A DNA stretch of 64,000 nucleotides from Roseateles_B sp041905785 (lineage in GTDB: Bacteria; Pseudomonadota; Gammaproteobacteria; Burkholderiales; Burkholderiaceae_C): positions 107,055 through 171,054 of the forward strand of contig JAYRKJ010000013.1 of NCBI GenBank assembly GCA_041905785.1, read 5' to 3'. Positions 7,361 through 15,547 of the stretch are shown piece after piece. Each line of letters opens with the position of its first letter. Position 1 is the stretch's first letter. The position numbers and the translations under genes are program-made. The notes beneath the pieces were generated by a model. It saw nothing but the letters and a program-made list of their open reading frames with translations. It did not search any database and was not told the DNA's origin.

Positions 7361-8790
7361 TGGCCCTGCCCACCGACTGGCCCAGCCAGCTCCCGCGCCG
7401 CCTGCTGCTCACCCTGCGTCTGGGCGAGATGCCCGAGCATGTGCCGGCCTGGCGCGCCTGCCAGCGCCATGGCGTGCCCTTTGGCGAGCACCTGGATGGC
7501 GGGCCCATCGACCGCCTGCTGTCCCACTTCGGCGGCGGCATGCGCCTGGCCCGCGTGCACAGCGCGCGCACCCCTCGCGAGCAGGCGCCCCAGCGCGCCG
7601 GGGCCCGCCGCTTTGACGACATAGAGCAGCTCAGCGGCGTCGCCCGCGTGCTGCGCATCGAGCTGCAGCAGGGCGATCGCCTGCCCGAGCTGATGACGGC
7701 GCTGGCCCAGCTGCCCACGGTGGAGCATGCGCGGCCCGAGCGCCTGGTGGACATGGGGCTGGATGGCAGCGCCGTGCAGCCCGCGCCCCTGCCTGCCGCA
7801 CTGCCCCAGGCGGCCATCGTGGACATGCAGGAGGCCTGGGCCGCCCGCGACCTGATCCGCCTGTCCGAGGCCCTGGCCTATGCGCCCGGCGACCCGACCG
7901 TGATCATGGGGCTGGCCGACACCGGCGTGGTCATGGACCACCCCGCCCTGCACCGCGCCCTGCGCCCGGGCTTCGACACCGTGGACCTGCAGGCCAGCAG
8001 CGGCGGCCCCGAGCTGGTGGGTGACGATGCCGGCGCGGACGCCGACCCGCAGGACGAAGTCGGCCACGGCACCGGCTGCGCCGGCATCGTCTGCGCCGAC
8101 AGCCCGGACCTGCCGCCCGGCGCGGCCGGCCGGTGCCAGGTCTTGCCTGCCCGTGTGCTGGGCGCCGCGCTGAAGGGCCAGCGGCGCGTGGGCATCGGCT
8201 CCGTGGCCAATATCGACGCGGGCATGAAGCGCCTGATCGACCTGGGCGTGAAGGTCATCAACATGAGCTTCGGCACCGCCTCCTCCCAGCTGGGGCCGGA
8301 CGAGCCGCCGCCGCACAGCGAGGTGGTGCGCTACGCCCTGGCGCGCGGCGTGATCCTGGTGGCGGCCAGCGGCAATTCCGGCCTCACCGAGCCCTTCTAC
8401 CCGGCCGCCCTGCCCGGCGTGATCGCGGTGGGCGCGGTGGACCTGCAGGGCAAGCCCGCCCGCTTCTCCACCCGCGGCGATCACGTGGCGCTCAGCGCGC
8501 CCGGGCAAGGCATCTGGACCTGCGGCCTGAACGGCTGGCAGCGCGCCAACGGCACCAGCTTCGCAGCGCCCTTCGTGTCCGCCGTCTGCGCACTGATGGC
8601 GGCGCGGGCCGAGGCCCGGGCCTGCCCCATCGACCCCGAGATGACCCGCCAGCTGCTCATGCAGAGCAGCCGGCCCCATGCCCAGGCCGGCGAGTCCGGC
8701 ATGGGCCGCGGCGTGCTCGACGCCCTGGCCGCCCTGCGCGCCCTGGACGACTGGCTGGACCGCAACGACGGCCTGCAGGCCGATGAATGA
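7357..8790 (+). CDS. Subtilisin-like serine peptidase (S8), apparently cytosolic
   Basis: 477 residues. The S8 catalytic triad is complete: Asp188 in LADTGVVMDHP, His237 in GHGTGCAGIV and Ser401 in NGTSFAAPFVSA; the oxyanion Asn sits in AASGNSG. The ~130 residues before the catalytic domain contain a strand-helix segment (ARVLRIELQQG, then LPELMTALAQLPTVEHARPERL) that resembles an I9-type propeptide/chaperone, though it also shares features with the operon's adaptor-like proteins. No signal peptide is seen, unusual for S8 enzymes outside conflict or signalling systems. It starts by ATGA overlap with AAGGAG at 7346-7351. It is the second peptidase gene of the operon. The likely role, maturation or activation of other operon products, is inferred. 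Confidence 0.88.
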   Translation: MMALPTDWPSQLPRRLLLTLRLGEMPEHVPAWRACQRHGVPFGEHLDGGPIDRLLSHFGGGMRLARVHSARTPREQAPQRAGARRFDDIEQLSGVARVLRIELQQGDRLPELMTALAQLPTVEHARPERLVDMGLDGSAVQPAPLPAALPQAAIVDMQEAWAARDLIRLSEALAYAPGDPTVIMGLADTGVVMDHPALHRALRPGFDTVDLQASSGGPELVGDDAGADADPQDEVGHGTGCAGIVCADSPDLPPGAAGRCQVLPARVLGAALKGQRRVGIGSVANIDAGMKRLIDLGVKVINMSFGTASSQLGPDEPPPHSEVVRYALARGVILVAASGNSGLTEPFYPAALPGVIAVGAVDLQGKPARFSTRGDHVALSAPGQGIWTCGLNGWQRANGTSFAAPFVSAVCALMAARAEARACPIDPEMTRQLLMQSSRPHAQAGESGMGRGVLDALAALRALDDWLDRNDGLQADE

Positions 8791-8822
8791 GCAATAGCGT
8801 GACCGAGTGACAAGGAGCCCCC

Positions 8823-10784
8823 ATGGCCAGCGAAAAGCCCAAGAAGACAGCGCAGCGCAAGGCGGCCCCACCGGTCGCTGCAGCGCCGCGCGCCCCCCGC
8901 AAGAAGACGAGCGCTGCCGCGGCGGCGCCCCCCCCCCCCACCCGCAAGGCCCGCGCCCCGGCGTCGGCCCGTCCCTCCCGTGCGGGCCTCGCCGCACCCA
9001 AAGCCCCCGCCTCCGCTGCGGCAGCCAACACCCAAACAGGAGCCACCCAAATGAACCGCATCCTCTTCATCGACCTGGCCGAACGTGACCGCAACCGCCG
9101 CGCCGAGATCCGCGTGCGCATCGCCAATCTGGAGCGCATCGAGAACACCAAGGCCCGCACCGGCGGCCTGGGCCCGGACCTGAAGAAGGAGCTGGACGAT
9201 CTGCGCGCCCAGCTCGCCGATCGCGACACCACCGACGAGCTCTACCGCGGCGTGGCCGAGCAGGTCTCGGGCAAGCCCTGGTCGCTGCTCTCCCAGAGCG
9301 GCCAGACCGACTACGTGATGCGCTACGGCTTCATGGGCAGCCAGTACGGCGTGCAGCCCAACGAGCTGGGCGTCGAGGAGAAGGAGATCCTGGCCGTCTG
9401 CGGCCTGCTGCTGCTGGACGGCATCCAGGGCCCGGACAACCTGAACTTCATCTCCAAGGTGACCATCGCGCGCGGCGAGTTCGAGCAGAACCGCGCCCTG
9501 TTCATGGCGGCCTTCAACCGCTTCACCACGCGCCATGAGGTGACGCTCAAGTCGCAGATCGAGAAGGGCTATGTGGACCCGGAGGCGCCCGGCTTCATCA
9601 GCGGCCGCAGCACCAGCACGAAGGGCAGCAGCTACCTGGTGCCGGACCCGGACGACACCGTCTACGCCGTCTCCGCCAACAGCCTGGCCTCCATCGTGCG
9701 CCGCATCCGCGACGAGGGCATCTCGCCCAACGACCCCTGGCTGGTCAGCCGCATGGACAACGCCTTCAACCTGCTCACCGGCATGGTGGAAGGCGCCCCG
9801 CCCTCGGCCCTGGAGATCATGCTGCCGGACCTGGAAGAGTCGGTGGACGTGGAGATCCAGAAGGAGAACCTGCAGGCCTCGCAGGCCATCTACTTCGCCT
9901 ACCAGCTGGAGGAGATGCGCATGTTCCAGGTGGTCGACAAGATCATCGACCTCTTCCGCGGCGGCCTGCTGCCCCTGGGCAAGGGCACGGTGGGCGACAA
10001 GCTCTTCAAGTACTTCAAGACCAGCTCCGAGCGCATCACCGAGGCCGAACGCCGCGAGCTGTACTTCCGCATGTTCGGCGCCCCCGGCGGCAACCCCAGT
10101 GCCGGCGACCCGAACCGGGACTTCAACGAGCTGTGGCTGCGCTTCGTCTCGGCCGTGTCCAGCTTCGCCCGGCAGATCTCGGTGGAGCGCCTGCTGCGCA
10201 ACAACGTGCCCATGGCCGTCAGCCAGGAGCAGGTGCGCAAGGCGGCACGCGACCTGGGGGCCAACCTCTCGCGCAATGGCTACGGCATCGCCTACTTCGC
10301 CGCGACCGAGCTGCAGAACACCATCATCAACTTCCGCGACATCCTGCAGGACCCCGACCTGCGCTCGGCCTTCGGCGCCCGCGACATGTGGCAGGTGATC
10401 GACATGGTCAACGTCAACTACCTGGGCGGCGCCAAGAACACGCACCGCTTCCGCACGCAGTCGCGGGCCGGGGCCATCATCATTCGCTGGATCTCCGAGA
10501 ACATCCAGCGCCTGGCCAACATCTCCGGCCCGGTGCTGTCCATCGACGAGATCTCCAACCCGCAGATGCGCATCTCCAGCGGCGCCAACCCGACGCTCAA
10601 GCCCACCGACTGGGACCTGGTCAATGCCTGCGAGCAGTGGCTGGCCGTGATGGGCGTGCAGGAGCAGAGCGTGGAGCACTACTCCCAGTCCATCGAGGCC
10701 CCGGCCATGACCAGCCGGCCCATCGACATGCCCCAGGCCGCGCGCGACGTGCTGGCCTCGGTGGGCGTGAACCTGCCCATCTGA
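8823..10784 (+). CDS. Large helical protein of unknown function with Lys/Ala/Pro-rich N-terminal extension
   Basis: 653 residues, no family recognised. The first 76 residues are a basic Lys/Ala/Pro-rich tract (MASEKPKKTAQRK and repeats of the type RKKTSAAAAAPPPP), possibly disordered and nucleic-acid-binding. The globular part begins at residue 77 with MNRILFIDLAERD and a coiled-coil-like RRAEIRVRIANLERIE segment. The rest is mostly helical. Both candidate starts have ribosome sites: AAGGAG at 8812-8817 for the ATG at 8823, and AGGAG at 9038-9042 for the in-frame ATG at 9051. Two products may be made from this gene. There is no signal peptide and no enzyme motif. It could be a structural or scaffold component. 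Confidence 0.78.
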   Translation: MASEKPKKTAQRKAAPPVAAAPRAPRKKTSAAAAAPPPPTRKARAPASARPSRAGLAAPKAPASAAAANTQTGATQMNRILFIDLAERDRNRRAEIRVRIANLERIENTKARTGGLGPDLKKELDDLRAQLADRDTTDELYRGVAEQVSGKPWSLLSQSGQTDYVMRYGFMGSQYGVQPNELGVEEKEILAVCGLLLLDGIQGPDNLNFISKVTIARGEFEQNRALFMAAFNRFTTRHEVTLKSQIEKGYVDPEAPGFISGRSTSTKGSSYLVPDPDDTVYAVSANSLASIVRRIRDEGISPNDPWLVSRMDNAFNLLTGMVEGAPPSALEIMLPDLEESVDVEIQKENLQASQAIYFAYQLEEMRMFQVVDKIIDLFRGGLLPLGKGTVGDKLFKYFKTSSERITEAERRELYFRMFGAPGGNPSAGDPNRDFNELWLRFVSAVSSFARQISVERLLRNNVPMAVSQEQVRKAARDLGANLSRNGYGIAYFAATELQNTIINFRDILQDPDLRSAFGARDMWQVIDMVNVNYLGGAKNTHRFRTQSRAGAIIIRWISENIQRLANISGPVLSIDEISNPQMRISSGANPTLKPTDWDLVNACEQWLAVMGVQEQSVEHYSQSIEAPAMTSRPIDMPQAARDVLASVGVNLPI

Positions 10785-10800
10785 GCCCAGGAGGCCCCCC

Positions 10801-11856
10801 ATGACGCAACCGATGTTCAAGCACGTGGCGCAGTCGCTGGCGGTGGCCTCGCGCCGCCTCGGCGTCAGCGATCCCATGGACTACGTGGGCCCCATGCTGC
10901 AGCGCAGCTTCGCCCGGCCCGAGAACGACCTGGCCTATGCCAACAATGCGCTGACGCCCGGGGCCGTGCCCTACGAGCCCTCGTTCTCGGAGAGCGAGCC
11001 GCGCATGCTGCGCTTCACCATCTCGCCGCTGGAGCCCGAGGCCAGCCCCATGGCCCGGCGCGACGAGGCCACGCGCGAGCTGCGCCGGCTGGTCTACCCC
11101 ATCTTCGGCCGCGACGCCCTGCGCTGGTTCGACGAGCGCAGCGAGGCCTGGCGCGGCATGTCCGGCCTGTCGTGGATGAACTTCGGCGCCTGGTTCGGCA
11201 GCGCCTTCGACGAGGACGGGCTCTACGCCGCCAAGATCTACTACGAGCTCAACCCGCAGCAGATCGAGGCCCTGAGCCCGGGCTTGGCCCGGCTCACGCG
11301 CCGGGTGATGATGCTCTACCCGCGGCTCATGCCCATCTTCACCAGCATCGGCTGCAAGCGCGACGCCGGCTCGCAGCGCGTGACCTTCATGCACCGCGGG
11401 CCGCTGGTGCTGTCCGAGCTGGGATCGCTGATGAACGAGCTGGGCCTGGCCCAGCGCCTGCCCTCGCTGATGCGCGCCGTGGGCGTGGCCCTGGGTGGGC
11501 GCTTCGAGCTGCCGCACGGCTCAGCCCTGCTGGGCCTGCGCGAGACGCCCGAGGGCGCGGAGCTCAAGCTGGAGATCCTGCTCTCCGCCCTGCCCGACCT
11601 GCCCACCGGCTTCGTCGACCTGGTGCGCCTGGGTCTGGCCGAGCGCCCGCGCCAGCTGATGGCCCTGGAGCGCTGGCTGCAGGCCTTCGGCGTGGATGAT
11701 GCGCGCGAGCAGGGCCATTTCTCGGTGCTGTCCGTGCGGGTCACGCCGCGCAGCGACGCCCGCATCAGCCTCTACGTGCGCCCCATCGAGTTCGAGCTGC
11801 GCGACCAGATGAACGAGCGCGCATCCGCCGGTCACGTCCTGAGCCCCGAGGTGTGA
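10801..11856 (+). CDS. Uncharacterised 351-residue protein (possible ABBA-like fold)
   Basis: The start is set by AGGAGG at 10789-10794. I do not recognise the family. Several strand-helix repeats are visible: LRFTISPLEPE, LYAAKIYYELNPQQIE, QRVTFMHRGPLVLSELGSL, ELKLEILLSALPDLPTGFVDL and ARISLYVRPIEFEL. Paired long strands alternating with helices, with Lys/Arg-Ile-x-Tyr/Leu-Tyr strand motifs, are reminiscent of ABBA-type prenyltransferases, but diagnostic residues cannot be confirmed by eye. No signal peptide is visible. It lies 16 bp after the 653-residue gene and 1 bp before paralogue 2, so it belongs to the same transcription unit. Confidence 0.72.
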   Translation: MTQPMFKHVAQSLAVASRRLGVSDPMDYVGPMLQRSFARPENDLAYANNALTPGAVPYEPSFSESEPRMLRFTISPLEPEASPMARRDEATRELRRLVYPIFGRDALRWFDERSEAWRGMSGLSWMNFGAWFGSAFDEDGLYAAKIYYELNPQQIEALSPGLARLTRRVMMLYPRLMPIFTSIGCKRDAGSQRVTFMHRGPLVLSELGSLMNELGLAQRLPSLMRAVGVALGGRFELPHGSALLGLRETPEGAELKLEILLSALPDLPTGFVDLVRLGLAERPRQLMALERWLQAFGVDDAREQGHFSVLSVRVTPRSDARISLYVRPIEFELRDQMNERASAGHVLSPEV

Positions 11857-11857
11857 G

Positions 11858-13246
11858 ATGAGTGCCCTGCCCGCCCCCAGCCCTTCGTCCGCCACGCCGC
11901 CCGTCAGCCGCGAGACCCTGCAGGCGACCCGCAGCTCCGTCCGCGCCCTGTTGGAGCAGAGCCCGGCCTACACCCGCCTGGCGCCGGACACCCAGCGCCA
12001 GCTGGCCCACGACCTGGTCCAGGTGGGCGCCTTCCTGGCCGAGCCGGGCATCAAGGTCGACCCGCAGCAGGCCGCGCCCGAGGTGCAGTCCCTGGCCGCG
12101 GGCGGCCTGCTGGGCTTCGGGGCGCTGAACAACCAGGCCAATGCGCGCGGCAGCACCAGCGGCGTCAAGGACGTGGAGGCCGACGACGCCCCGGCCTTCG
12201 GCGCCGCCGTGCGCACGGGCGTGGAGCAGGCCGTGGCCATGATCAAGGGGGTGAACTTCCCCGGCTTCGTCAGCGGCCTGATCAACGGCGTCTTCCACAG
12301 CATCGTCACGAGCAGCATCGAGCAGATGGAGGCCTACGCCAAGCTGGTGGCCGACGTCTCCAAGAGCCTCAACCAGTTCCGCGACGAGAACACCACGGCC
12401 AACCAGGGCCGCGACAACCTCATCGAGCGCTTCCCCGACCTCTTCCAGCTGCAGGAGCCCGGCCAGGGCGACTTCAGCTTCGGCGACGCGCCCGCCACCG
12501 GCCCGCGCGTGACCCTGCGCGAAGGCGTGGAGGAGAAGGACGCCATCGCCCGCATCAACGGCAGCGGCCTGCCCCTGGCCCAGCCCCTGCAGCGCATCGA
12601 CGACAACCTCATCGAGGCCCTGCTGGTACCCGCCGCGCGCACCACCATCGCCACCGGCCGCCAGCAGCTGCTGGCCACCATGGTGATGATGGGCATGCAG
12701 CGCATCGTGGTGACCGACGGCAAGATCTCCGCCAAGGTGCTCTTCGACTTCCAGGCCCGCGACAACCGCCGCTTCCAGAAGAGCGCCGTCAAGTACGACT
12801 ACGCGACGGACATGTACGGCAACGTCCAGAAGACCCACAGCGGCGAAGGCCAGTGGGACTACAAGAAGGAAGGCGGCAGCGAGACCCGCAGCGACACTGG
12901 CGTGCTGACCGGCAAGACCGACGCCAGCACCTACTCGAACGGCTCCTACAAGTACAACGAGGCGCCTGTCGTCACCCTGATGAGCACCAGCCAGCTGCGC
13001 GACGACTCCTCGCTGCAGACCAAGGCCAGCCTGGCCGGCCACGTGGAGGTCAACTTCAAGAGCGACTACCTGCCGCTGGAGAAGATGGCCGACCCGGCGG
13101 CCATCGCCGCCATCCAGATGAACTCGCAGCCCGGCATGGTCAAGACGATGGCTGCGCGGCCGGTCACCACCACGCCGGGTGCGACGGCGCCCGCACCCGC
13201 GGCAGGCACGCCTGCACAGGCCCCCGCTCCCGCCCCTGCCGCCTGA
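11858..13246 (+). CDS. Paralogue 2 of the uncharacterised four-member family
   Basis: 462 residues. The N-terminal helical domain (~15-55: VRALLEQSPAYTRLAPDTQR, then an LVQVGAFLA helix) is shared with paralogues 3 and 4. Block A starts at residue 134 (FPGFVSGLINGVFHSIV, SIEQMEAY). Block B starts at residue 268 (RQQLLATMVMMGMQRIVV, DGKISAKVLFDFQARD). Between blocks B and C sits a Tyr/Lys/Ser-rich hydrophilic insert (~308-365). Block C ends at ~405-411 (VEVNFKSDYLPLEKMA). The tail is Ala/Pro/Thr-rich. No signal peptide or membrane segment is seen. A GAGG at 11848-11851 precedes the ATG, which is 1 bp after the previous stop. Similarity to the neighbours points to tandem duplication followed by divergence. 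Confidence 0.8.
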   Translation: MSALPAPSPSSATPPVSRETLQATRSSVRALLEQSPAYTRLAPDTQRQLAHDLVQVGAFLAEPGIKVDPQQAAPEVQSLAAGGLLGFGALNNQANARGSTSGVKDVEADDAPAFGAAVRTGVEQAVAMIKGVNFPGFVSGLINGVFHSIVTSSIEQMEAYAKLVADVSKSLNQFRDENTTANQGRDNLIERFPDLFQLQEPGQGDFSFGDAPATGPRVTLREGVEEKDAIARINGSGLPLAQPLQRIDDNLIEALLVPAARTTIATGRQQLLATMVMMGMQRIVVTDGKISAKVLFDFQARDNRRFQKSAVKYDYATDMYGNVQKTHSGEGQWDYKKEGGSETRSDTGVLTGKTDASTYSNGSYKYNEAPVVTLMSTSQLRDDSSLQTKASLAGHVEVNFKSDYLPLEKMADPAAIAAIQMNSQPGMVKTMAARPVTTTPGATAPAPAAGTPAQAPAPAPAA

Positions 13247-13256
13247 GGACCCCGCC

Positions 13257-14582
13257 ATGCCCAGCACCGCGCCTCCGACTCCTGCCCCGGCTGCCTCGCT
13301 CGACTGGCTCGACGACGCCACCCTGGCCACCGTGCGACCGCAGGTGCGGGACCTGCTGGCCCAGAGCGAGGGCTTCCGCGCCCTGCCCGCCGAGCAGCAG
13401 CGCGAGATCGCCCAGACCATGGTGCGCGTGGCCTCCTTCATGGCCAATCCGCAAGGCCTGGCGCGCGAGGAGTTCGAGCGCCCGGTGGTGCGCAAGGACG
13501 GCGTCGACACACCGGCCCCGGACCAGCAGCCGCGCAGCGAGGCCGCCTCCGCCGAGGCCCTGGCCGGCGGCGTGGGTGCGGCCAAGGACAAGGCCTCGGA
13601 GAAGGTCGGCACCTTTGCCGGCGCCGACTTCAAGGCCGGCGCCCTCCAGCAGGGCACCGAGCAGTTCAAGAACCTGATCAATTCGGTGGACTTCCCCGCC
13701 TTCGTCGGAGGCCTGATCCAGAACGTGTTCCAGGCCATCGTCAACGCCAGCATCCAGCAGATGCAGGCCTATGGCGAACTGCTCAAGTCCGTGGCCCAGA
13801 CCGTGGACCAGTTCGCCCAGGACAACATCAGCCTGGACCAGGCCCGCGGCTGGCTCAGCGACAAGTTCCCCGACGCGCTGCGCATGGGCCGGGGCGAGGA
13901 TGACGAGGGCGGCACGGGCCAGCGTCTGCAGCTGCGCAACGAGGACAACGAAGGGGCGCTGGCCCGCATCAACCAGGAGCTGCAGCTGCTCAAGCCCGTC
14001 ACCGATCTCTCGGACGCGGACCAGGAAGCGCGCCTCGTCACTGCGGCCCGCGTGCAGATGGCGCGTTCGCGCCAGCAGATGCTGGCCTCCATGACCCTGC
14101 TGGGCATCAACCGCATCGTGGTCACCGACGGTGCCATCAACGCCAAGGTGGTGTTCGATTTCCGCGCCAGCGACCAGGCCCTGCGCAAGGCCAAGGCGGG
14201 TCTCTCGGACCGCGAGCACATGCACAACACCAATGTGTCGGGCGCGGCGGGCGGCTTCCTCGGCTGGGGCGCGGCCACCATGAACCGCAACGACTACGAC
14301 CACATGACCACGGTGCAGTCCTCGGTCGACGAGAGCAGCGAGTCCAAGGCCTCGCTGAAGGCCAAGCTCACGGGCGAGGTGCGGGTCAACTTCAAGAGCG
14401 ACTACTTTCCCATGGAGAAGCTGGCCACGCCGGGCATGCTGGCGTCCATCCAGGGCAATGCCACGCCCTTCGACCCGAACCCGCCGCGGCCTGCCGCCCC
14501 GGCTGCACCGGGGACGACGCCCGCGCCGGCCGGCAACGCCGCAGCCCCGGCCGGTCAGACGCCCCCGCGCATGGCCGCCTGA
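13257..14582 (+). CDS. Paralogue 3 of the uncharacterised four-member family
   Basis: 441 residues from the ATG at 13257, chosen because GAGGAC at 13245-13250 precedes it and the upstream in-frame sequence reads through the previous gene. The N-terminal domain (~15-62: VRDLLAQSEGFRALPAEQQR, MVRVASFMANP) matches paralogues 2 and 4. Block A starts at residue 146 (FPAFVGGLIQNVFQAIV, SIQQMQAY). Block B starts at ~272 (RQQMLASMTLLGINRIVV, DGAINAKVVFDFRASD). Block C is V.VNFKSDYFPMEKLA. The tail is Ala/Pro-rich. There is no enzyme signature. Blocks B and C are predicted strands, so the family may form a beta-rich oligomerising core with a helical N-terminal half. Confidence 0.8.
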   Translation: MPSTAPPTPAPAASLDWLDDATLATVRPQVRDLLAQSEGFRALPAEQQREIAQTMVRVASFMANPQGLAREEFERPVVRKDGVDTPAPDQQPRSEAASAEALAGGVGAAKDKASEKVGTFAGADFKAGALQQGTEQFKNLINSVDFPAFVGGLIQNVFQAIVNASIQQMQAYGELLKSVAQTVDQFAQDNISLDQARGWLSDKFPDALRMGRGEDDEGGTGQRLQLRNEDNEGALARINQELQLLKPVTDLSDADQEARLVTAARVQMARSRQQMLASMTLLGINRIVVTDGAINAKVVFDFRASDQALRKAKAGLSDREHMHNTNVSGAAGGFLGWGAATMNRNDYDHMTTVQSSVDESSESKASLKAKLTGEVRVNFKSDYFPMEKLATPGMLASIQGNATPFDPNPPRPAAPAAPGTTPAPAGNAAAPAGQTPPRMAA

Positions 14583-14603
14583 GTCCCGCCCCGGAGCATC
14601 GCC

Positions 14604-15545
14604 GTGAGCTGCGAGACCGCCCCCCATCCCGCCCCCCATCCCGCCGCCGAGGCCCTCGCGGGCACCGAGGCCACCCCGCCCGCCCCCGAGCCGGCGGTGC
14701 TGGCGCTGTCGGCCCTGCTGGACCAGGCCGAGGCGCTGCAGGCCGCGCACCTGCCGGGGCTGCGACTGCTGGCCCAAGGCCTGGACCTCGGCGCCATCGA
14801 CCTGCCCGAGCCCGCCCGCCCCACGCGTGCACCGGCCCAGCTGGGCGTGCTGGCCAGCCTCTACCTCGTGCAGGAGCTGGAGCCCATGATCCGCGCCAGC
14901 GAGCGCATTGCCGCGCTGTGGAGCAGCGGCGCCATCAGCGTGGCACTGCCCAAGCTGGAGCCCCTGCTGAAGAAGCTGTGGAAGGAGCGCCGCCAGCGGC
15001 TCTCGGGCGACGAGCGCCGCGCCCTGCTGGCCCAGGCCTTCGATCCGCAGGACTTCGAGCCCGCCCTGGCCCGCCTCTGCGACGCGATCGTGCCCCTGGC
15101 CGACAACGCCGGCCAGCATGATGTGCGCGAGGAAGTCGGCCTGCAGCATGCGGCCCAGGGCCTGCTGGAGATTGCCGCCAGCCGCCTCGAAGGCATGCTG
15201 CTGCAGGCGGCCGACGAGCTGCTGGGCCAGCTGCGCAGCGCGCTGCAGCTGCTGGGCGACCGCCAGCTGCAGACGGCCTTCGGCGTGCGGGACCTGCACG
15301 GCCTGGTGCGCGCGGCCCTGGTGCATGAGCGCGAGGTGCTGGGCGATCTGCGCCAGCGCTTCGACCGCGCCCGCGCCGGCAGCCAGGTGCTGGTGTGGCT
15401 GGCTCAGGCGGCAAGCCAGGGCTTTGCCATCACGCCGGCCGACCCTGCCCTGCAGACCCTCATCGCGGCGGCCGAGCGCTGGCGGCTCTCCGCCCGGGGC
15501 GATCGCCCCGAGGTGGTGAACCTGGCCCTGCTGGAGGCCTTCTGA
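14604..15545 (+). CDS. All-helical uncharacterised protein, GTG start
   Basis: 313 residues with GTG initiation, supported by CCGGAGC at 14591-14597 with ~7 bp spacing; no suitable ATG lies nearby. The first ~40 residues are His/Ala/Pro-rich. The rest appears almost entirely helical and Leu/Ala-rich (LSALLDQAEALQ, KLEPLLKKLWKERRQRL, LLQAADELLGQLRSALQLLG). No catalytic motif, signal peptide or transmembrane segment is evident. It sits between paralogues 3 and 4. Its position suggests a partner or adaptor of the paralogue family, but the sequence does not name a function. Confidence 0.72.
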   Translation: MSCETAPHPAPHPAAEALAGTEATPPAPEPAVLALSALLDQAEALQAAHLPGLRLLAQGLDLGAIDLPEPARPTRAPAQLGVLASLYLVQELEPMIRASERIAALWSSGAISVALPKLEPLLKKLWKERRQRLSGDERRALLAQAFDPQDFEPALARLCDAIVPLADNAGQHDVREEVGLQHAAQGLLEIAASRLEGMLLQAADELLGQLRSALQLLGDRQLQTAFGVRDLHGLVRAALVHEREVLGDLRQRFDRARAGSQVLVWLAQAASQGFAITPADPALQTLIAAAERWRLSARGDRPEVVNLALLEAF

Positions 15546-15547
15546 CC

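Noticed and set aside
8481..10877. 798-residue antisense open frame
   Set aside because: His/Ala/Gly-rich mirror of the subtilisin and 653-residue genes; no ribosome site or domain.
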